Of a stretch of 46,152 bases of DNA, positions 24,384 to 32,376 are shown one piece after another. Below the pieces are notes generated by a model. That model was not told the origin of the DNA. It worked only from the letters and a program-made list of their open reading frames with translations, and did no database searches. The stretch spans positions 1 to 46,152 of the forward strand of contig CACXLJ010000018.1 in assembly GCA_902768435.1 (NCBI GenBank). The letters are read 5' to 3'. The position numbers and the translations under genes were made by a program. The first letter of the stretch is position 1. Each line of letters begins with the position of its first letter. This stretch comes from an uncultured Bacteroidales bacterium (lineage in GTDB: Bacteria > Bacteroidota > Bacteroidia > Bacteroidales > Muribaculaceae).

Positions 24384-25915
24384 TTTCCTAAAGTGAAGTT
24401 ACCATGATAAGATAGTGAAATCAGAGCACCGAAGTTGTTGCCGTAGAGGGTGCCGCGGTCTATCCCGAGTTGTGCGGTGAGCGACAGCCCCGGCGCTGCA
24501 GCGGGGCTATAGACGGCTTCGGCAAATACCGAGGTGCAGGTGAGCGGCTTGACGCGAGGCAGGAAAGGCGTGCCCCAGGTCTTGCGGAACGAGAGCATCG
24601 CCCTGTAGGTGAGCGTGGGGATAATGTTGCCGGTGACTGCCAGGTGAAAGCCTCGCAGCAGGTTGTCGGTGAACCGCATGTAGCCATCGGTATTGTAGAT
24701 GGGCGACTTGACGAAGGGCGAGCCGACCGACATGCCTCGGATGTGGTAGCCGTTGTAGGTGTAGTTGTTGTAGTAGTCGTCGGCTCCGGTGGCTTTCTTG
24801 GTGATGTGGGTGCCCTCGAAGTCGTCAGGCGCCCAGTGGATGGGACCGCTGTGATTGGAGAGGTCGATGTATTCGATCACTGCGCCATTGATGAAGCCCT
24901 TGTGGGGACTCCGGTACTCGATGCCCCACAGGCCGTCGAAGCCGTTGAGCATGCCAATGCCCGAGCCGTCTTCCCAAATTCGCTGGTGGTAACCACGCAC
25001 GATGTGCCCCGACGGCAGACGGTAGCGCAGGGCTATGTCCCAGCTGCCCAGGTGGTTGCCCTCGACAAACTTGTCGCCAGCACTCTCACCACCACTGCCG
25101 GCAATGATGGTGCGGAAGAAAGCCTTGATGTCGGCCGCTAACTTAATGGTGCTCAATAGTTTGCCATTAGAGTAGGTGTTCATGGAACCAGCAAACTGGC
25201 AAGCCGACTGGGCTCCGATGGTAACGGAGAACGGCTTGTCGGGGTTGGTGCGCAGTGCAAACTGCTTGTAGTGCAGCCAGTAGCTGGCTGAGACAAAGTA
25301 GTTATAGTAATTGTAGTGGTTGTTGAGCCATTTGCCGTCGGCGGGTTTGTAATAGCCCACTTTGCCCTCGATTTGCAGCCATCCCTTGGTGAGGGGGATG
25401 TTCTGGAAGTTGACAAATCCCAGTTCGGCACCGAAGGGCGGCCTTGCGTTGCCGCTCATGATGAGGTCGCCGCTCGACAACTGGCTGTTGACGATGGGCG
25501 ACAGCGGTTCTTTTGCTCCAACGGTGGCGAGCACGCCGCGAAACTTAGCTTGGGCATAGGCCTGCTGCACCCAGAAGCGAGCGGGATGCTGGTTTTCAGG
25601 AAAGCAGTGTTCCATCTCGGGGTCGTAGCGGTCGTAGGCAACACTTGAAGCATAGCCTGTCCACAACTCAGCACCGAAGGCATAGGAGAAGCGTCTGGTG
25701 GTGTCGAGTTCGTGCCAAAGGGCTCCGTGCGCCATGGCCGAGTGCGACTGCGTGATGGTTCCGCCGCGGTTCGATGCAATATAATAAGGTGCAAATTCAC
25801 CTGAACTGGCATTGGTCGTCACGCCTGCCTCAAACTCAATCTCGGTTTGAGCCGACAACGCAATCGGAAGCGCTGCTCCAAATAACGCTAACAGGAGTGT
25901 TTTCAGGATTTTCAT
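24380..25915 (-). CDS. Capsule assembly Wzi-family outer-membrane beta-barrel
   Basis: The signal peptide MKILKTLLLALFGAALPIALSAQ is followed by ASSGEFAPYYIASNRGGTITQ, a typical opening of Wzi-like barrels in Bacteroidetes. The 511 residues show many amphipathic strands rich in Tyr/Trp/Phe (YYNYFVSASYWLHYKQFALR, LGSWDIALRYRLPSGHIVRGYHQRIWEDGSG, MRFTDNLLRGFHLAVTG). Wzi in E. coli is a surface lectin that attaches group 1 capsule. No capsule genes lie here; instead the gene is 15 bp behind glsB and overlaps the next lipoprotein gene by 4 bp. This context is unexpected for a capsule protein, so its ligand may differ. Confidence 0.82.
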   Translation of the reverse strand: MKILKTLLLALFGAALPIALSAQTEIEFEAGVTTNASSGEFAPYYIASNRGGTITQSHSAMAHGALWHELDTTRRFSYAFGAELWTGYASSVAYDRYDPEMEHCFPENQHPARFWVQQAYAQAKFRGVLATVGAKEPLSPIVNSQLSSGDLIMSGNARPPFGAELGFVNFQNIPLTKGWLQIEGKVGYYKPADGKWLNNHYNYYNYFVSASYWLHYKQFALRTNPDKPFSVTIGAQSACQFAGSMNTYSNGKLLSTIKLAADIKAFFRTIIAGSGGESAGDKFVEGNHLGSWDIALRYRLPSGHIVRGYHQRIWEDGSGIGMLNGFDGLWGIEYRSPHKGFINGAVIEYIDLSNHSGPIHWAPDDFEGTHITKKATGADDYYNNYTYNGYHIRGMSVGSPFVKSPIYNTDGYMRFTDNLLRGFHLAVTGNIIPTLTYRAMLSFRKTWGTPFLPRVKPLTCTSVFAEAVYSPAAAPGLSLTAQLGIDRGTLYGNNFGALISLSYHGNFTLGK

Positions 25916-25930
25916 GATAGGTGTTTAAGG

Positions 25931-26869
25931 TTAAATATCGTGGGGGTTATAGGTTTCGATGTGTCGGCTTTTCTTGTTGTCGGCAATTTCGTCGATCTTG
26001 AAAAATATGCCCGTCTCCTCTACATCGCCAAACTCGTGATTGACCGCCGTGCCCACCATGCGCATTGTGGGCGAGAGGCCCATGTAGGCATTGACCAGCG
26101 GCGGAATGTTGATGTTGTTGTTGCGCACAAAGGCGTTGAGTTTGTTATAGTCTTGCTTGAAATCGTGGCCGTTGAAGAAGTTCTCGAGTATCTCGGGCTC
26201 GGTTTTGGGCTCGACAGGCTCGATGGGCCAGATGAAGCGGTCGGGGTCGGGAAAGTAGATTTTCAGGAACCGCAGCAGCAGGTCGCGACAGGGCAGGGGA
26301 TAGGTGGGATACATGGTCATCTTGCCGAAGAGGTACTTGATTTGCGGGTATTTCACAGTGAGTGCACCCAGCCCGTCCCACAAGTTGTCTAGGGCAAAGA
26401 TGGCCTTGACACCGGCGCGGGTCGACTGATACTCGGGCCTGACGAACGATCGGCCCAGTTCGATTGACACGGGCAGATACTCGTTGAGGAAGGTGTGGGA
26501 GAAGTGGAACATGTGCGCCATGGCAATGTGTGGCGTTCCGTCGGCCGTGAAGGTCATGTCGTGGCCCAAGAGAAAACGGTAAGCCCCGATGATTTCGCGT
26601 GTTTCGGGATTCCACACCAGCAGTTGCTTGCAGGGCGAGGGCATGGTGTCGAACTCGTCGATGTCGCAATCTTTTCCTGTTCCGCCTCCCGAAGCGCGGA
26701 ACGAGATTTCGCGAAGCCGGCCTATTTCGCGCATGGTGTGCGGCGCGCAGTGGGCGTCAACAACATAGATTTCGTTGTTGGCCTTGTTGGTGCGTCGGAG
26801 CCAGCGTTCGGGCGTGAGTTCCTGCTCGATGAGTTCGGTTTTGACGGGGTCGATGATTTGTTGTAGCAT
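25931..26869 (-). CDS. glsB: Glycine N-acyltransferase-like protein GlsB (OlsB/hemolysin-type GNAT)
   Basis: In Bacteroides, GlsB attaches a 3-hydroxy fatty acid to the amino group of glycine, the first step of glycine lipid (commendamide-type) synthesis. Family evidence here: REISFRASGGGTG near the N-terminus, VWNPETREIIGAYRFLLG, and SIELGRSFVRPEYQ, which matches the ELGRS motif of OlsB-like acyltransferases. The start is set at MLQQIIDPVK (26869), 10 bp after the upstream gene; 39 further residues in the open frame overlap that gene and are dropped. About 312 residues. It follows an O-acyltransferase of the PlsC type, the same pair seen in glycine-lipid loci. Specificity for glycine is inferred from this pairing. 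Confidence 0.8.
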   Translation of the reverse strand: MLQQIIDPVKTELIEQELTPERWLRRTNKANNEIYVVDAHCAPHTMREIGRLREISFRASGGGTGKDCDIDEFDTMPSPCKQLLVWNPETREIIGAYRFLLGHDMTFTADGTPHIAMAHMFHFSHTFLNEYLPVSIELGRSFVRPEYQSTRAGVKAIFALDNLWDGLGALTVKYPQIKYLFGKMTMYPTYPLPCRDLLLRFLKIYFPDPDRFIWPIEPVEPKTEPEILENFFNGHDFKQDYNKLNAFVRNNNINIPPLVNAYMGLSPTMRMVGTAVNHEFGDVEETGIFFKIDEIADNKKSRHIETYNPHDI

Positions 26870-26879
26870 ACCGTTATCG

Positions 26880-27716
26880 TTATTTGTTGTCAGTCGATTT
26901 GAGGGCATAGGCAATATCGCAAATCCGTTGCGCCTCCTGTGCTGGTCTGGAGGCGTCGAGCGAATTCCAAGGGATGGGCGAGCCAAAGTGCACCTTGAAG
27001 TTGGAACCTTTGCATTTAAACATCTCGCCTGGCAAATAGATCATTTCAAAATTAAACTTGATTCCCAGCCGTTTGCGCCACTTTGCCATGCGGTAGAAGA
27101 ACTTGGAGTTGTGGGCGTCGAAAAAGACGGGGATGATGTCGCGTTTTGACTTGATGGCCTGGGTGATGATGAACTTTTTCCACTCCAGGTCGTGGATGAC
27201 ACCTTTCTTGCCCATGCGTGAGCAAAGGCCTGCAGGGAAGGTAATCATCTGGTTGTCGCCCTGATACTCCTGCTCGATCATGGCGGCGGCCTGGCGGGCC
27301 TGGCGGCCGTGCTTGTTCACGGGCAGCAGAATGGACTGCAGCGGTTTCACTGCCATGAGCAGGTCGTTGACAATGAAGCGAATGTTGCCGTTGTAGCGGT
27401 GCCCGATGGCCGACATGAGCGCCATGCCGTCGAGTCCGCCCAGCGGATGGTTGGAAACAAAGATGAAGCGGCCTTCAGTGGGGATGTTTTCGGTGCCAAT
27501 GAGCGTGGTCTGCACCTGCAGGTCGTGCAGTGCGCTGTCGGCGGCATCTACACCAGTCTTGGTGCCCATGTTCACGAGAATCTGGTTGAGTTCGTCCTGA
27601 TGAATGGTGCGTTCGAGTTTTCGCACCGCCCATCGCGGGATGTACTTGTAGTGGCGAGGTGCGCGGGTGCGCAGCACTTCGTCGAGATTGATCTGTATGG
27701 GTTTAAAATCACTCAT
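26880..27716 (-). CDS. glsA: PlsC-type O-acyltransferase GlsA of glycine-lipid synthesis
   Basis: In Bacteroides, GlsA adds a second acyl chain to N-acyl glycine. The protein has the acyltransferase motif as FVSNHPLGGLDGM (His and Asp separated by five residues instead of the four of classic PlsC), and ITFPAGLCSRM in place of FPEGTRS. Start MSDFKPIQIN at 27716 lies 50 bp after a -7 box, so the longer open frame to 27875 is not used. 278 residues. glsA is first in a tight minus-strand unit: glsB after 10 bp, the Wzi-like barrel after 15 bp, and a lipoprotein with a 4-bp overlap. A role in ordinary phosphatidic-acid synthesis is the main alternative. Confidence 0.8.
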   Translation of the reverse strand: MSDFKPIQINLDEVLRTRAPRHYKYIPRWAVRKLERTIHQDELNQILVNMGTKTGVDAADSALHDLQVQTTLIGTENIPTEGRFIFVSNHPLGGLDGMALMSAIGHRYNGNIRFIVNDLLMAVKPLQSILLPVNKHGRQARQAAAMIEQEYQGDNQMITFPAGLCSRMGKKGVIHDLEWKKFIITQAIKSKRDIIPVFFDAHNSKFFYRMAKWRKRLGIKFNFEMIYLPGEMFKCKGSNFKVHFGSPIPWNSLDASRPAQEAQRICDIAYALKSTDNK

Positions 27717-27766
27717 CTGTGAAACTGATGCGACAAATAAACTTCGATTATTATCGTTATCAAATA

Positions 27767-27775
27767 GCAAAGTTA
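27767..27775 (-). promoter_or_regulatory. -7 box of the glsA unit
   Basis: Minus strand TAACTTTGC. The start of transcription would be near 27760, which settles the glsA start at 27716. It is divergent from the promoter at 27840. Confidence 0.6.
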
Positions 27776-27839
27776 AAAAATATTGTGCATAAATGTATGT
27801 AAAGAACCGATATTTTTTATCGGAATAGAAGAAAAGTAT

Positions 27840-27848
27840 TAATTTTGC
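27840..27848 (+). promoter_or_regulatory. -7 box of the polytopic membrane protein gene
   Basis: TAATTTTGC, 34 bp before the ATG at 27882. Confidence 0.55.
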
Positions 27849-27881
27849 ATGTGAAAAACCCGTAAACAGTCGCATTGAACA

Positions 27882-29372
27882 ATGACAGCCGCCCTCTCAA
27901 ATAGCCGATTGTACCGCGCCAGCAAGTGGCAATTGCTGGTCGAGGTGGTTGCCTTTGGCATGCTCGGACTGGTGCTCACGCGCTGTTTCGAGTTTGGCGA
28001 TGCGCTGGCAATCTTGCTGGCGATGACGGTTGCCTACCTGGTGCCTCGCTTCGCTTTCATGGCGACGCGCTGCTGGAGCCGTGCGGGCAGCTGGGTGCTG
28101 ATGGCTGCGAGCCTGATGATCATTAGTTTTGCTGTCCTTAATTTGTGGGACTGGAGTGTGGGAAGCGGCAGCACGCTCGCTGCCCCGTGTATCAATTCCG
28201 ACGATTCATGCTACTACAACTGGGCATTGCACCACTACGATGGCAGTTGCCCCGAGCCGCCCATGACCTTCAAGGGCCTGCCGGTTACCATCTTGCTGCT
28301 ATGGAAGGTGCTGGGCGTGAGCGTTGTGTGGCCCATAGCGCTGAATGTGATGATGTTGCTGCTCTCGATTGTGGTGACAGGCGCCACCGCGGTGCGCATT
28401 GTGGGCGACAGTGTGGAGTCGAGCCGTGGCACCATTGCTCTGATTGCGATGGTCATGACATCGCTCCTTGGTTTCTATGTGTCACAGGGCATCAGGGTGC
28501 AAAAGGAGGCCGGGCTCTATCTGGGCGTCATGCTCATGGCCTATGCGCTTGCTCGCATGACCAAGAAACAGGCCGATGGCAAGATGTGGAAGGACATTGT
28601 GGCTTTCACCGCAGGTGCGCTCATCTTGGCGTTTTTCCGCAGCAATGTGCTCTATTTCATGGCACTTGGGGTGGGAGTGATGCTCGCTGGCAACTGGCGC
28701 GAGCACTGGCGCTATGGCATGACGCTGCTTGCGGTGTGCGTGGCGGCGTTCACACTGGGTTTCTACTGCTCGAGCTACACCATGTTGCAGCAAATGAATA
28801 TTGTAACGGGTGGCGGCCGCATGAACGATGTGTTCATGCAGACTCCGTCGCAGTCGTCCTACCGCTCAATCATAGGCAATTATTTCTCTTATCCCGTGTG
28901 GAAGCGTGTGCTCATGCTGCCGGTGACGGCCGCAGTGCAGTATGTGATTCCGTTCCCGTGGGTCTATGAATTTCATCCTCAGGTCGATAGCTGGCTGCCT
29001 CGTGTGCGCATCATGTGGTATGTGGTGGGCGGCATGGTGCTGTATTACTACCTGTTCATTGGCTGGCGCAAGGGCCGTGGCGTGGGCGCATGGGGATTGC
29101 TGCCTGCTGTGTGCTATCTGGGCGTGTGCTACATAGTGGGCGGTTCGGTGAGCCGTTATGTGCTGCCGTTCCAACCCATGTTTGTGGTGCTTGCCACATT
29201 TGTGCTCTGCAAGTTGCGCGACGGTTTGTGGCGGCACTCGTTCTGTGGCTGGATGGTGGGCTACACCATTGTGCTGATAGCGGTGCTGTTGCTGTGCTAC
29301 AACCTGCAGCTGGCTTACCTTGACCGCATGGAAGAATATTACGATAGCATCAGAAAGCTTCGCGGCCACTAA
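27882..29372 (+). CDS. Polytopic inner-membrane protein, GT-C-like in appearance
   Basis: A 496-residue protein with about 10-12 hydrophobic segments, beginning LLVEVVAFGMLGLVLTRCFEFG. A polar extracytoplasmic loop follows the third segment (INSDDSCYYNWALHHYDGSCPEPP), with acidic residues as in GT-C glycosyltransferases that use lipid-linked sugars; a second polar region carries GGGRMNDVFMQTPSQSSYRS. I cannot assign a known family, and a plain membrane protein of unknown function is equally possible. It is divergent from glsA and stands alone; a GC-rich hairpin (CCCCCTAAAGGGGG) follows at 29413. Confidence 0.75.
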   Translation: MTAALSNSRLYRASKWQLLVEVVAFGMLGLVLTRCFEFGDALAILLAMTVAYLVPRFAFMATRCWSRAGSWVLMAASLMIISFAVLNLWDWSVGSGSTLAAPCINSDDSCYYNWALHHYDGSCPEPPMTFKGLPVTILLLWKVLGVSVVWPIALNVMMLLLSIVVTGATAVRIVGDSVESSRGTIALIAMVMTSLLGFYVSQGIRVQKEAGLYLGVMLMAYALARMTKKQADGKMWKDIVAFTAGALILAFFRSNVLYFMALGVGVMLAGNWREHWRYGMTLLAVCVAAFTLGFYCSSYTMLQQMNIVTGGGRMNDVFMQTPSQSSYRSIIGNYFSYPVWKRVLMLPVTAAVQYVIPFPWVYEFHPQVDSWLPRVRIMWYVVGGMVLYYYLFIGWRKGRGVGAWGLLPAVCYLGVCYIVGGSVSRYVLPFQPMFVVLATFVLCKLRDGLWRHSFCGWMVGYTIVLIAVLLLCYNLQLAYLDRMEEYYDSIRKLRGH

Positions 29373-29446
29373 TCGGCCCCCTGGACTCCTTGGGCCCCCT
29401 ACCCCCCCTAACCCCCTAAAGGGGGAATTGTGCCTCCCTCAAATTC

Positions 29447-29561
29447 CACACAGAATACACAGAACTCACAGAACACACAGAATGCACAGAATGCACGGAC
29501 AAAAGAGCACATGGATTTTGCGCAATGGAATAATTCAGTGAAAATCTGTGTATTCAGTGTG
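29447..29561. repeat. Nonamer array (CACAGAAnn) and a 17-bp inverted copy
   Basis: Five 9-bp units, CACAGAATA, CACAGAACT, CACAGAACA, CACAGAATG, CACAGAATG, run from 29449 to 29493. CACACAGAATACACAGA (29447-29463) is inverted at 29545-29561 with one mismatch. The gap 29373-29715 also holds the palindrome CCCCCTAAAGGGGG at 29413-29426 and the pyrH terminator. Confidence 0.65.
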
Positions 29562-29649
29562 CGTTTATCGGGGGGATGCTAAGGAGTTGAGGATGATTGG
29601 AGTTGGCTTCGCTCGGTTTAACAACAAATCTATTATTAGGTGTTATATC

Positions 29650-29690
29650 AAAAAAAAAGCAGGGCAGCTTCGAGAAATGGAGCTGCCCTG
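29650..29690 (-). terminator. Terminator of pyrH
   Basis: CAGGGCAGCT (29660-29669) pairs with AGCTGCCCTG (29681-29690); on the minus strand it runs into nine T. Confidence 0.92.
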
Positions 29691-29715
29691 TTGACTGTGA
29701 GATGAAAGAGAGGGA

Positions 29716-30447
29716 TTAGGCTTCTCCTTCCTGGTAGACGACGGTGCCGATGGGTTCGCCGCTGATGACTTTCTTGAGGTTGCCCACTACATCCATGTTG
29801 AACACATGGATGGGCAGGTTGTTCTCCTTGCACATGATGGTGGCAGTCATGTCCATGACCTTGAGGTTGCGGCGATAGATCTCGTCGTAGGAGATGCGGT
29901 CGAACTTGGTGGCTGTGGGGTCTTTCTCGGGGTCGGCGGTGTAGATGCCGTCGACGCGTGTGCCCTTGAGCATGACATCGGCCTCGACCTCGATGCCTCG
30001 CAGTGCCGAGCCCGAGTCGGTGGTGAAGAAGGGGTTGCCGGTGCCGCACGACATGATCACGACCTTGCCCTGCTCCATGGCCTCGATGGCACGCCACTTG
30101 CTGTACTGCTCGCCAAAGGGGAACATGTTGATGGCAGTGAGCACAACGGCCTTCTGGCCGCGGTCTTCAAGTCCTGAGGCGAGTGCAAGCGAGTTGATGA
30201 CGGTGGCGAGCATGCCCATCTGGTCGCCTTTCACGCGGTCGAAGCCCTGTGCGGCGCCCTTGAGCCCGCGGAAGATGTTGCCGCCGCCAATGACGATGGC
30301 CACCTGCACGCCTGCCTGAGCAATTTCCTGAATTTGTTGGGCATATTCGTCAACGCGCTTGGGGTCGATACCATAGCCTTGTTCACCTGCGAGCGATTCG
30401 CCGCTGAGCTTGAGTAAGATTCGTTTGTAGATTGTTTTCATATTCAT
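29716..30447 (-). CDS. pyrH: UMP kinase
   Basis: Phosphorylates UMP to UDP with ATP in pyrimidine nucleotide synthesis; an amino-acid-kinase-fold enzyme, usually a hexamer in the cytosol. Motifs: RILLKLSGESLAGE near the N-terminus, VAIVIGGGNIFRG (residues about 49-61), DQMGMLATVINSLAL, and VEADVMLKGTRVDGIYTADP. The 243-residue length is normal. An ATG two codons later (30441) is an equally good start. The upstream promoter overlaps the terminator of the TPR gene, so pyrH is separately transcribed although on the same strand. Confidence 0.96.
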   Translation of the reverse strand: MNMKTIYKRILLKLSGESLAGEQGYGIDPKRVDEYAQQIQEIAQAGVQVAIVIGGGNIFRGLKGAAQGFDRVKGDQMGMLATVINSLALASGLEDRGQKAVVLTAINMFPFGEQYSKWRAIEAMEQGKVVIMSCGTGNPFFTTDSGSALRGIEVEADVMLKGTRVDGIYTADPEKDPTATKFDRISYDEIYRRNLKVMDMTATIMCKENNLPIHVFNMDVVGNLKKVISGEPIGTVVYQEGEA

Positions 30448-30483
30448 TTATAGGTTTTAGTTAATAATCGTGGCTGTGATAGC

Positions 30484-30516
30484 ACAAAAATAGTGCTTTT
30501 GCGGGAAATTAGCAAA
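30484..30516 (-). promoter_or_regulatory. Promoter of pyrH
   Basis: Minus strand: -33 TTTG (30513-30516), a 20-bp spacer, -7 TATTTTTGT (30484-30492). The -33 element lies in the T-tract of the upstream terminator. Confidence 0.75.
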
Positions 30517-30553
30517 AAAAAGACTTGCAGACCCCTGAATAGGAATCTGCAAG
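30513..30553 (-). terminator. Terminator of the TPR-protein gene
   Basis: CTTGCAGA and TCTGCAAG form the stem (30524-30531 and 30546-30553); eight T follow on the minus strand. Confidence 0.88.
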
Positions 30554-30582
30554 CCAAAGATGATTATGAGAAAATTGTATTA

Positions 30583-31305
30583 TTATTTAGCCTGTTCAAC
30601 GAGTGCCTTGGCGCGTTCGAGATACTTGTCGATATTCACATTAAAGAGTTGTGCAGCCTGGGGGTACTCGTCCTTGAGCAGCTGATAGGCCTCAAGTTCG
30701 CCCTTGTAGTTCTTGGTAGCGTGGAGCACGCGTGCTTTTTTGAGAATGAACTCGGGGGCATATTCCTTGTTGTCCTTGCAGATGTTGATGGCATCGTCGA
30801 AAGCCGAGATGGCCTTGTCGTACTTCTTGAGGTTCACATAGCAGTCACCAAGGAGCGACTTGGCAGCAGGACCAGTGAGTTTGCCTTCAGCATCGCACTT
30901 CTCGAGCAGGTCGGCAGCTTTTTGATAGTTTTGAGTTGCCTTCTTGGCATCGGTCTCTTGCAGAGCCTGCTGATAGAGCAGGATGGCAGCCATGTGTGCA
31001 GCACGGTCGGCCGAAGCGTAGCTTGAGTTGTTGGCGATGGCCTGGTATTGCTTGAGGGCATCTTCGTTCTTGCCTTGGTCAAAGAGAGCCATATCGGCCT
31101 TGCTGGTAGCAATGCGGTCGTTCTCTTTGGCAGGTTTCATGATGAGATAAACATAGGCAAGCACTGCCAGTATGATGGCGGCCACGATGCCTAAAGCCCA
31201 ATAGATATACTTCTTGTTTTTTTCAAATTTTTGCTCGAGCGAGGTGAGTGAATCGTTCACTCCCTCCAGCGTGGTGCGAGCATTTCCTTTTTCTTTCTTA
31301 GCCAT
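30583..31305 (-). CDS. Membrane-anchored TPR-like protein
   Basis: The start is MAKKEKGNARTTLEG (31305); the -7 box at 31347-31355 rules out the ATG at 31350. A positively charged N-terminus (about 33 residues) precedes one membrane segment (YIYWALGIVAAIILAVLAYVYLIM), and the rest is helical with TPR-like motifs: ALFDQGKNEDALKQYQAIA, AKSLLGDCYVNLKKYDKAISAFDDAI, KKARVLHATKNYKGELEAYQLL. The layout is like that of YfgM-type proteins, which accompany the Sec translocon in E. coli, though I cannot show homology. 240 residues, separately transcribed. Confidence 0.85.
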   Translation of the reverse strand: MAKKEKGNARTTLEGVNDSLTSLEQKFEKNKKYIYWALGIVAAIILAVLAYVYLIMKPAKENDRIATSKADMALFDQGKNEDALKQYQAIANNSSYASADRAAHMAAILLYQQALQETDAKKATQNYQKAADLLEKCDAEGKLTGPAAKSLLGDCYVNLKKYDKAISAFDDAINICKDNKEYAPEFILKKARVLHATKNYKGELEAYQLLKDEYPQAAQLFNVNIDKYLERAKALVEQAK

Positions 31306-31346
31306 AGAATTATGTTGTTCTAAATTATTTTTTTTCGTTTCAGCGT

Positions 31347-31355
31347 GCAAAATTA
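31347..31355 (-). promoter_or_regulatory. -7 box of the TPR-protein gene
   Basis: Minus strand TAATTTTGC, 42 bp before the start at 31305. Confidence 0.5.
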
Positions 31356-31428
31356 ATAGTTATTCTGAAATTTAGAAAACAAAATGCAGACTATTTTTAG
31401 AAAAATGACCGAAAAAAGTGCTCAAGCA

Positions 31429-31461
31429 CTTGTTTTGAGGTTGAATAAATGGTAACTTTGC
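31429..31461 (+). promoter_or_regulatory. Promoter of the lipoprotein gene at 31488, with a palindrome over the -33 element
   Basis: -33 CTTG (31429-31432), a 20-bp spacer, -7 TAACTTTGC (31453-31461). AAGTGCTCAAGCACTT (31416-31431) covers the -33 element and could be an operator. Confidence 0.6.
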
Positions 31462-31487
31462 GTGAAAAATTATAGTCTGATAGTCTC

Positions 31488-32240
31488 ATGAAAAAAGGTT
31501 GGGTCATAATCTTCATGGCATTGTGCGCTTGCGCCTGTGGTCGCAGCGGTGATGCTCAGTCGGGTGATGCATCTCAGGCATCGGGCAGCGCGTCGGATGC
31601 TTCGGCCGACTCGCTCGAGTCGCGCATAGAGTCGCTGACCGTGGAGATGGAAGATTATATCAAGGAGTATGAAAACAGTCCCAGCGAAGAGACCTTTAAT
31701 CGTGCCATGGCACTGAACGACAGTTTGGAACGCATCGACACCACCAGCCAAGGGCATTTCTACAACAAGCTGTTGCGCTCGCAGTTGCTTGCCAAGGCCG
31801 GCAAGGTGAAAGAGGCCATGCGCTTGCAGGAGTCGCTCTTGAGCAAGGATCCCGACGACCTGGCTCGGCTCCAGTTCTATGCCGGCAAATTCTGGCTTGA
31901 GGAAAAGACCGACTCCATGCAATACTATGCCCATCGTGCCATAGCCGTGTGTGACAAGGAACTTGCTGCAGCGGCAAACGACCCGCAGGTGCGCGAGCAG
32001 GTGCTGCTGAGCAAACTCTCGATTTACCAGATGCTTAACGACCGGGTGCGTGCCCGCGAGGTGAGCGACCAGCTGCACACGCAGCAGCTGGGCGACCCCA
32101 CAGCGTTGACCGACGAAGAGTTTAACGAGGAGTTTGACGAGGCACGCGAAGAACTCAACAAACTGGCAGTTGCGTGGCGCAACGACGATGATGAGGGCCA
32201 CCAGCAAACGCATGGCGCTCATCAGCAACCCTCAAAATAG
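31488..32240 (+). CDS. Lipoprotein with helical, TPR-like body
   Basis: The signal peptide MKKGWVIIFMALCACAC ends in a Cys-rich lipobox (Cys15 or Cys17). A Ser/Ala/Asp-rich linker follows (GDASQASGSASDASADS), then a helical body of about 190 residues with pairs of helices (NRAMALNDSLERIDTTSQ, LLRSQLLAKAGKVKEAMRLQESLLSKDPDDLARLQFYAGKF), close to TPR spacing. It ends in a His/Gln-rich tail. No known family is evident. The neighbour on the left is also a TPR-like protein, transcribed divergently. Confidence 0.8.
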   Translation: MKKGWVIIFMALCACACGRSGDAQSGDASQASGSASDASADSLESRIESLTVEMEDYIKEYENSPSEETFNRAMALNDSLERIDTTSQGHFYNKLLRSQLLAKAGKVKEAMRLQESLLSKDPDDLARLQFYAGKFWLEEKTDSMQYYAHRAIAVCDKELAAAANDPQVREQVLLSKLSIYQMLNDRVRAREVSDQLHTQQLGDPTALTDEEFNEEFDEAREELNKLAVAWRNDDDEGHQQTHGAHQQPSK

Positions 32241-32304
32241 TTAAATAGTATTTATTTAGTAAACTTTAGTTCTTAAATATATATAGTTAATAAATTAATT
32301 ATAT

Positions 32305-32313
32305 TACCTTTGT
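32305..32313 (+). promoter_or_regulatory. -7 box of the zinc-ribbon gene
   Basis: TACCTTTGT, 64 bp before the start, in an AT-rich gap. Confidence 0.5.
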
Positions 32314-32376
32314 AAGTTAAATGAAGCAATGGCGCTTCGTGACTGAAAAACAATTGAGAACTAAACGATTCATGCT

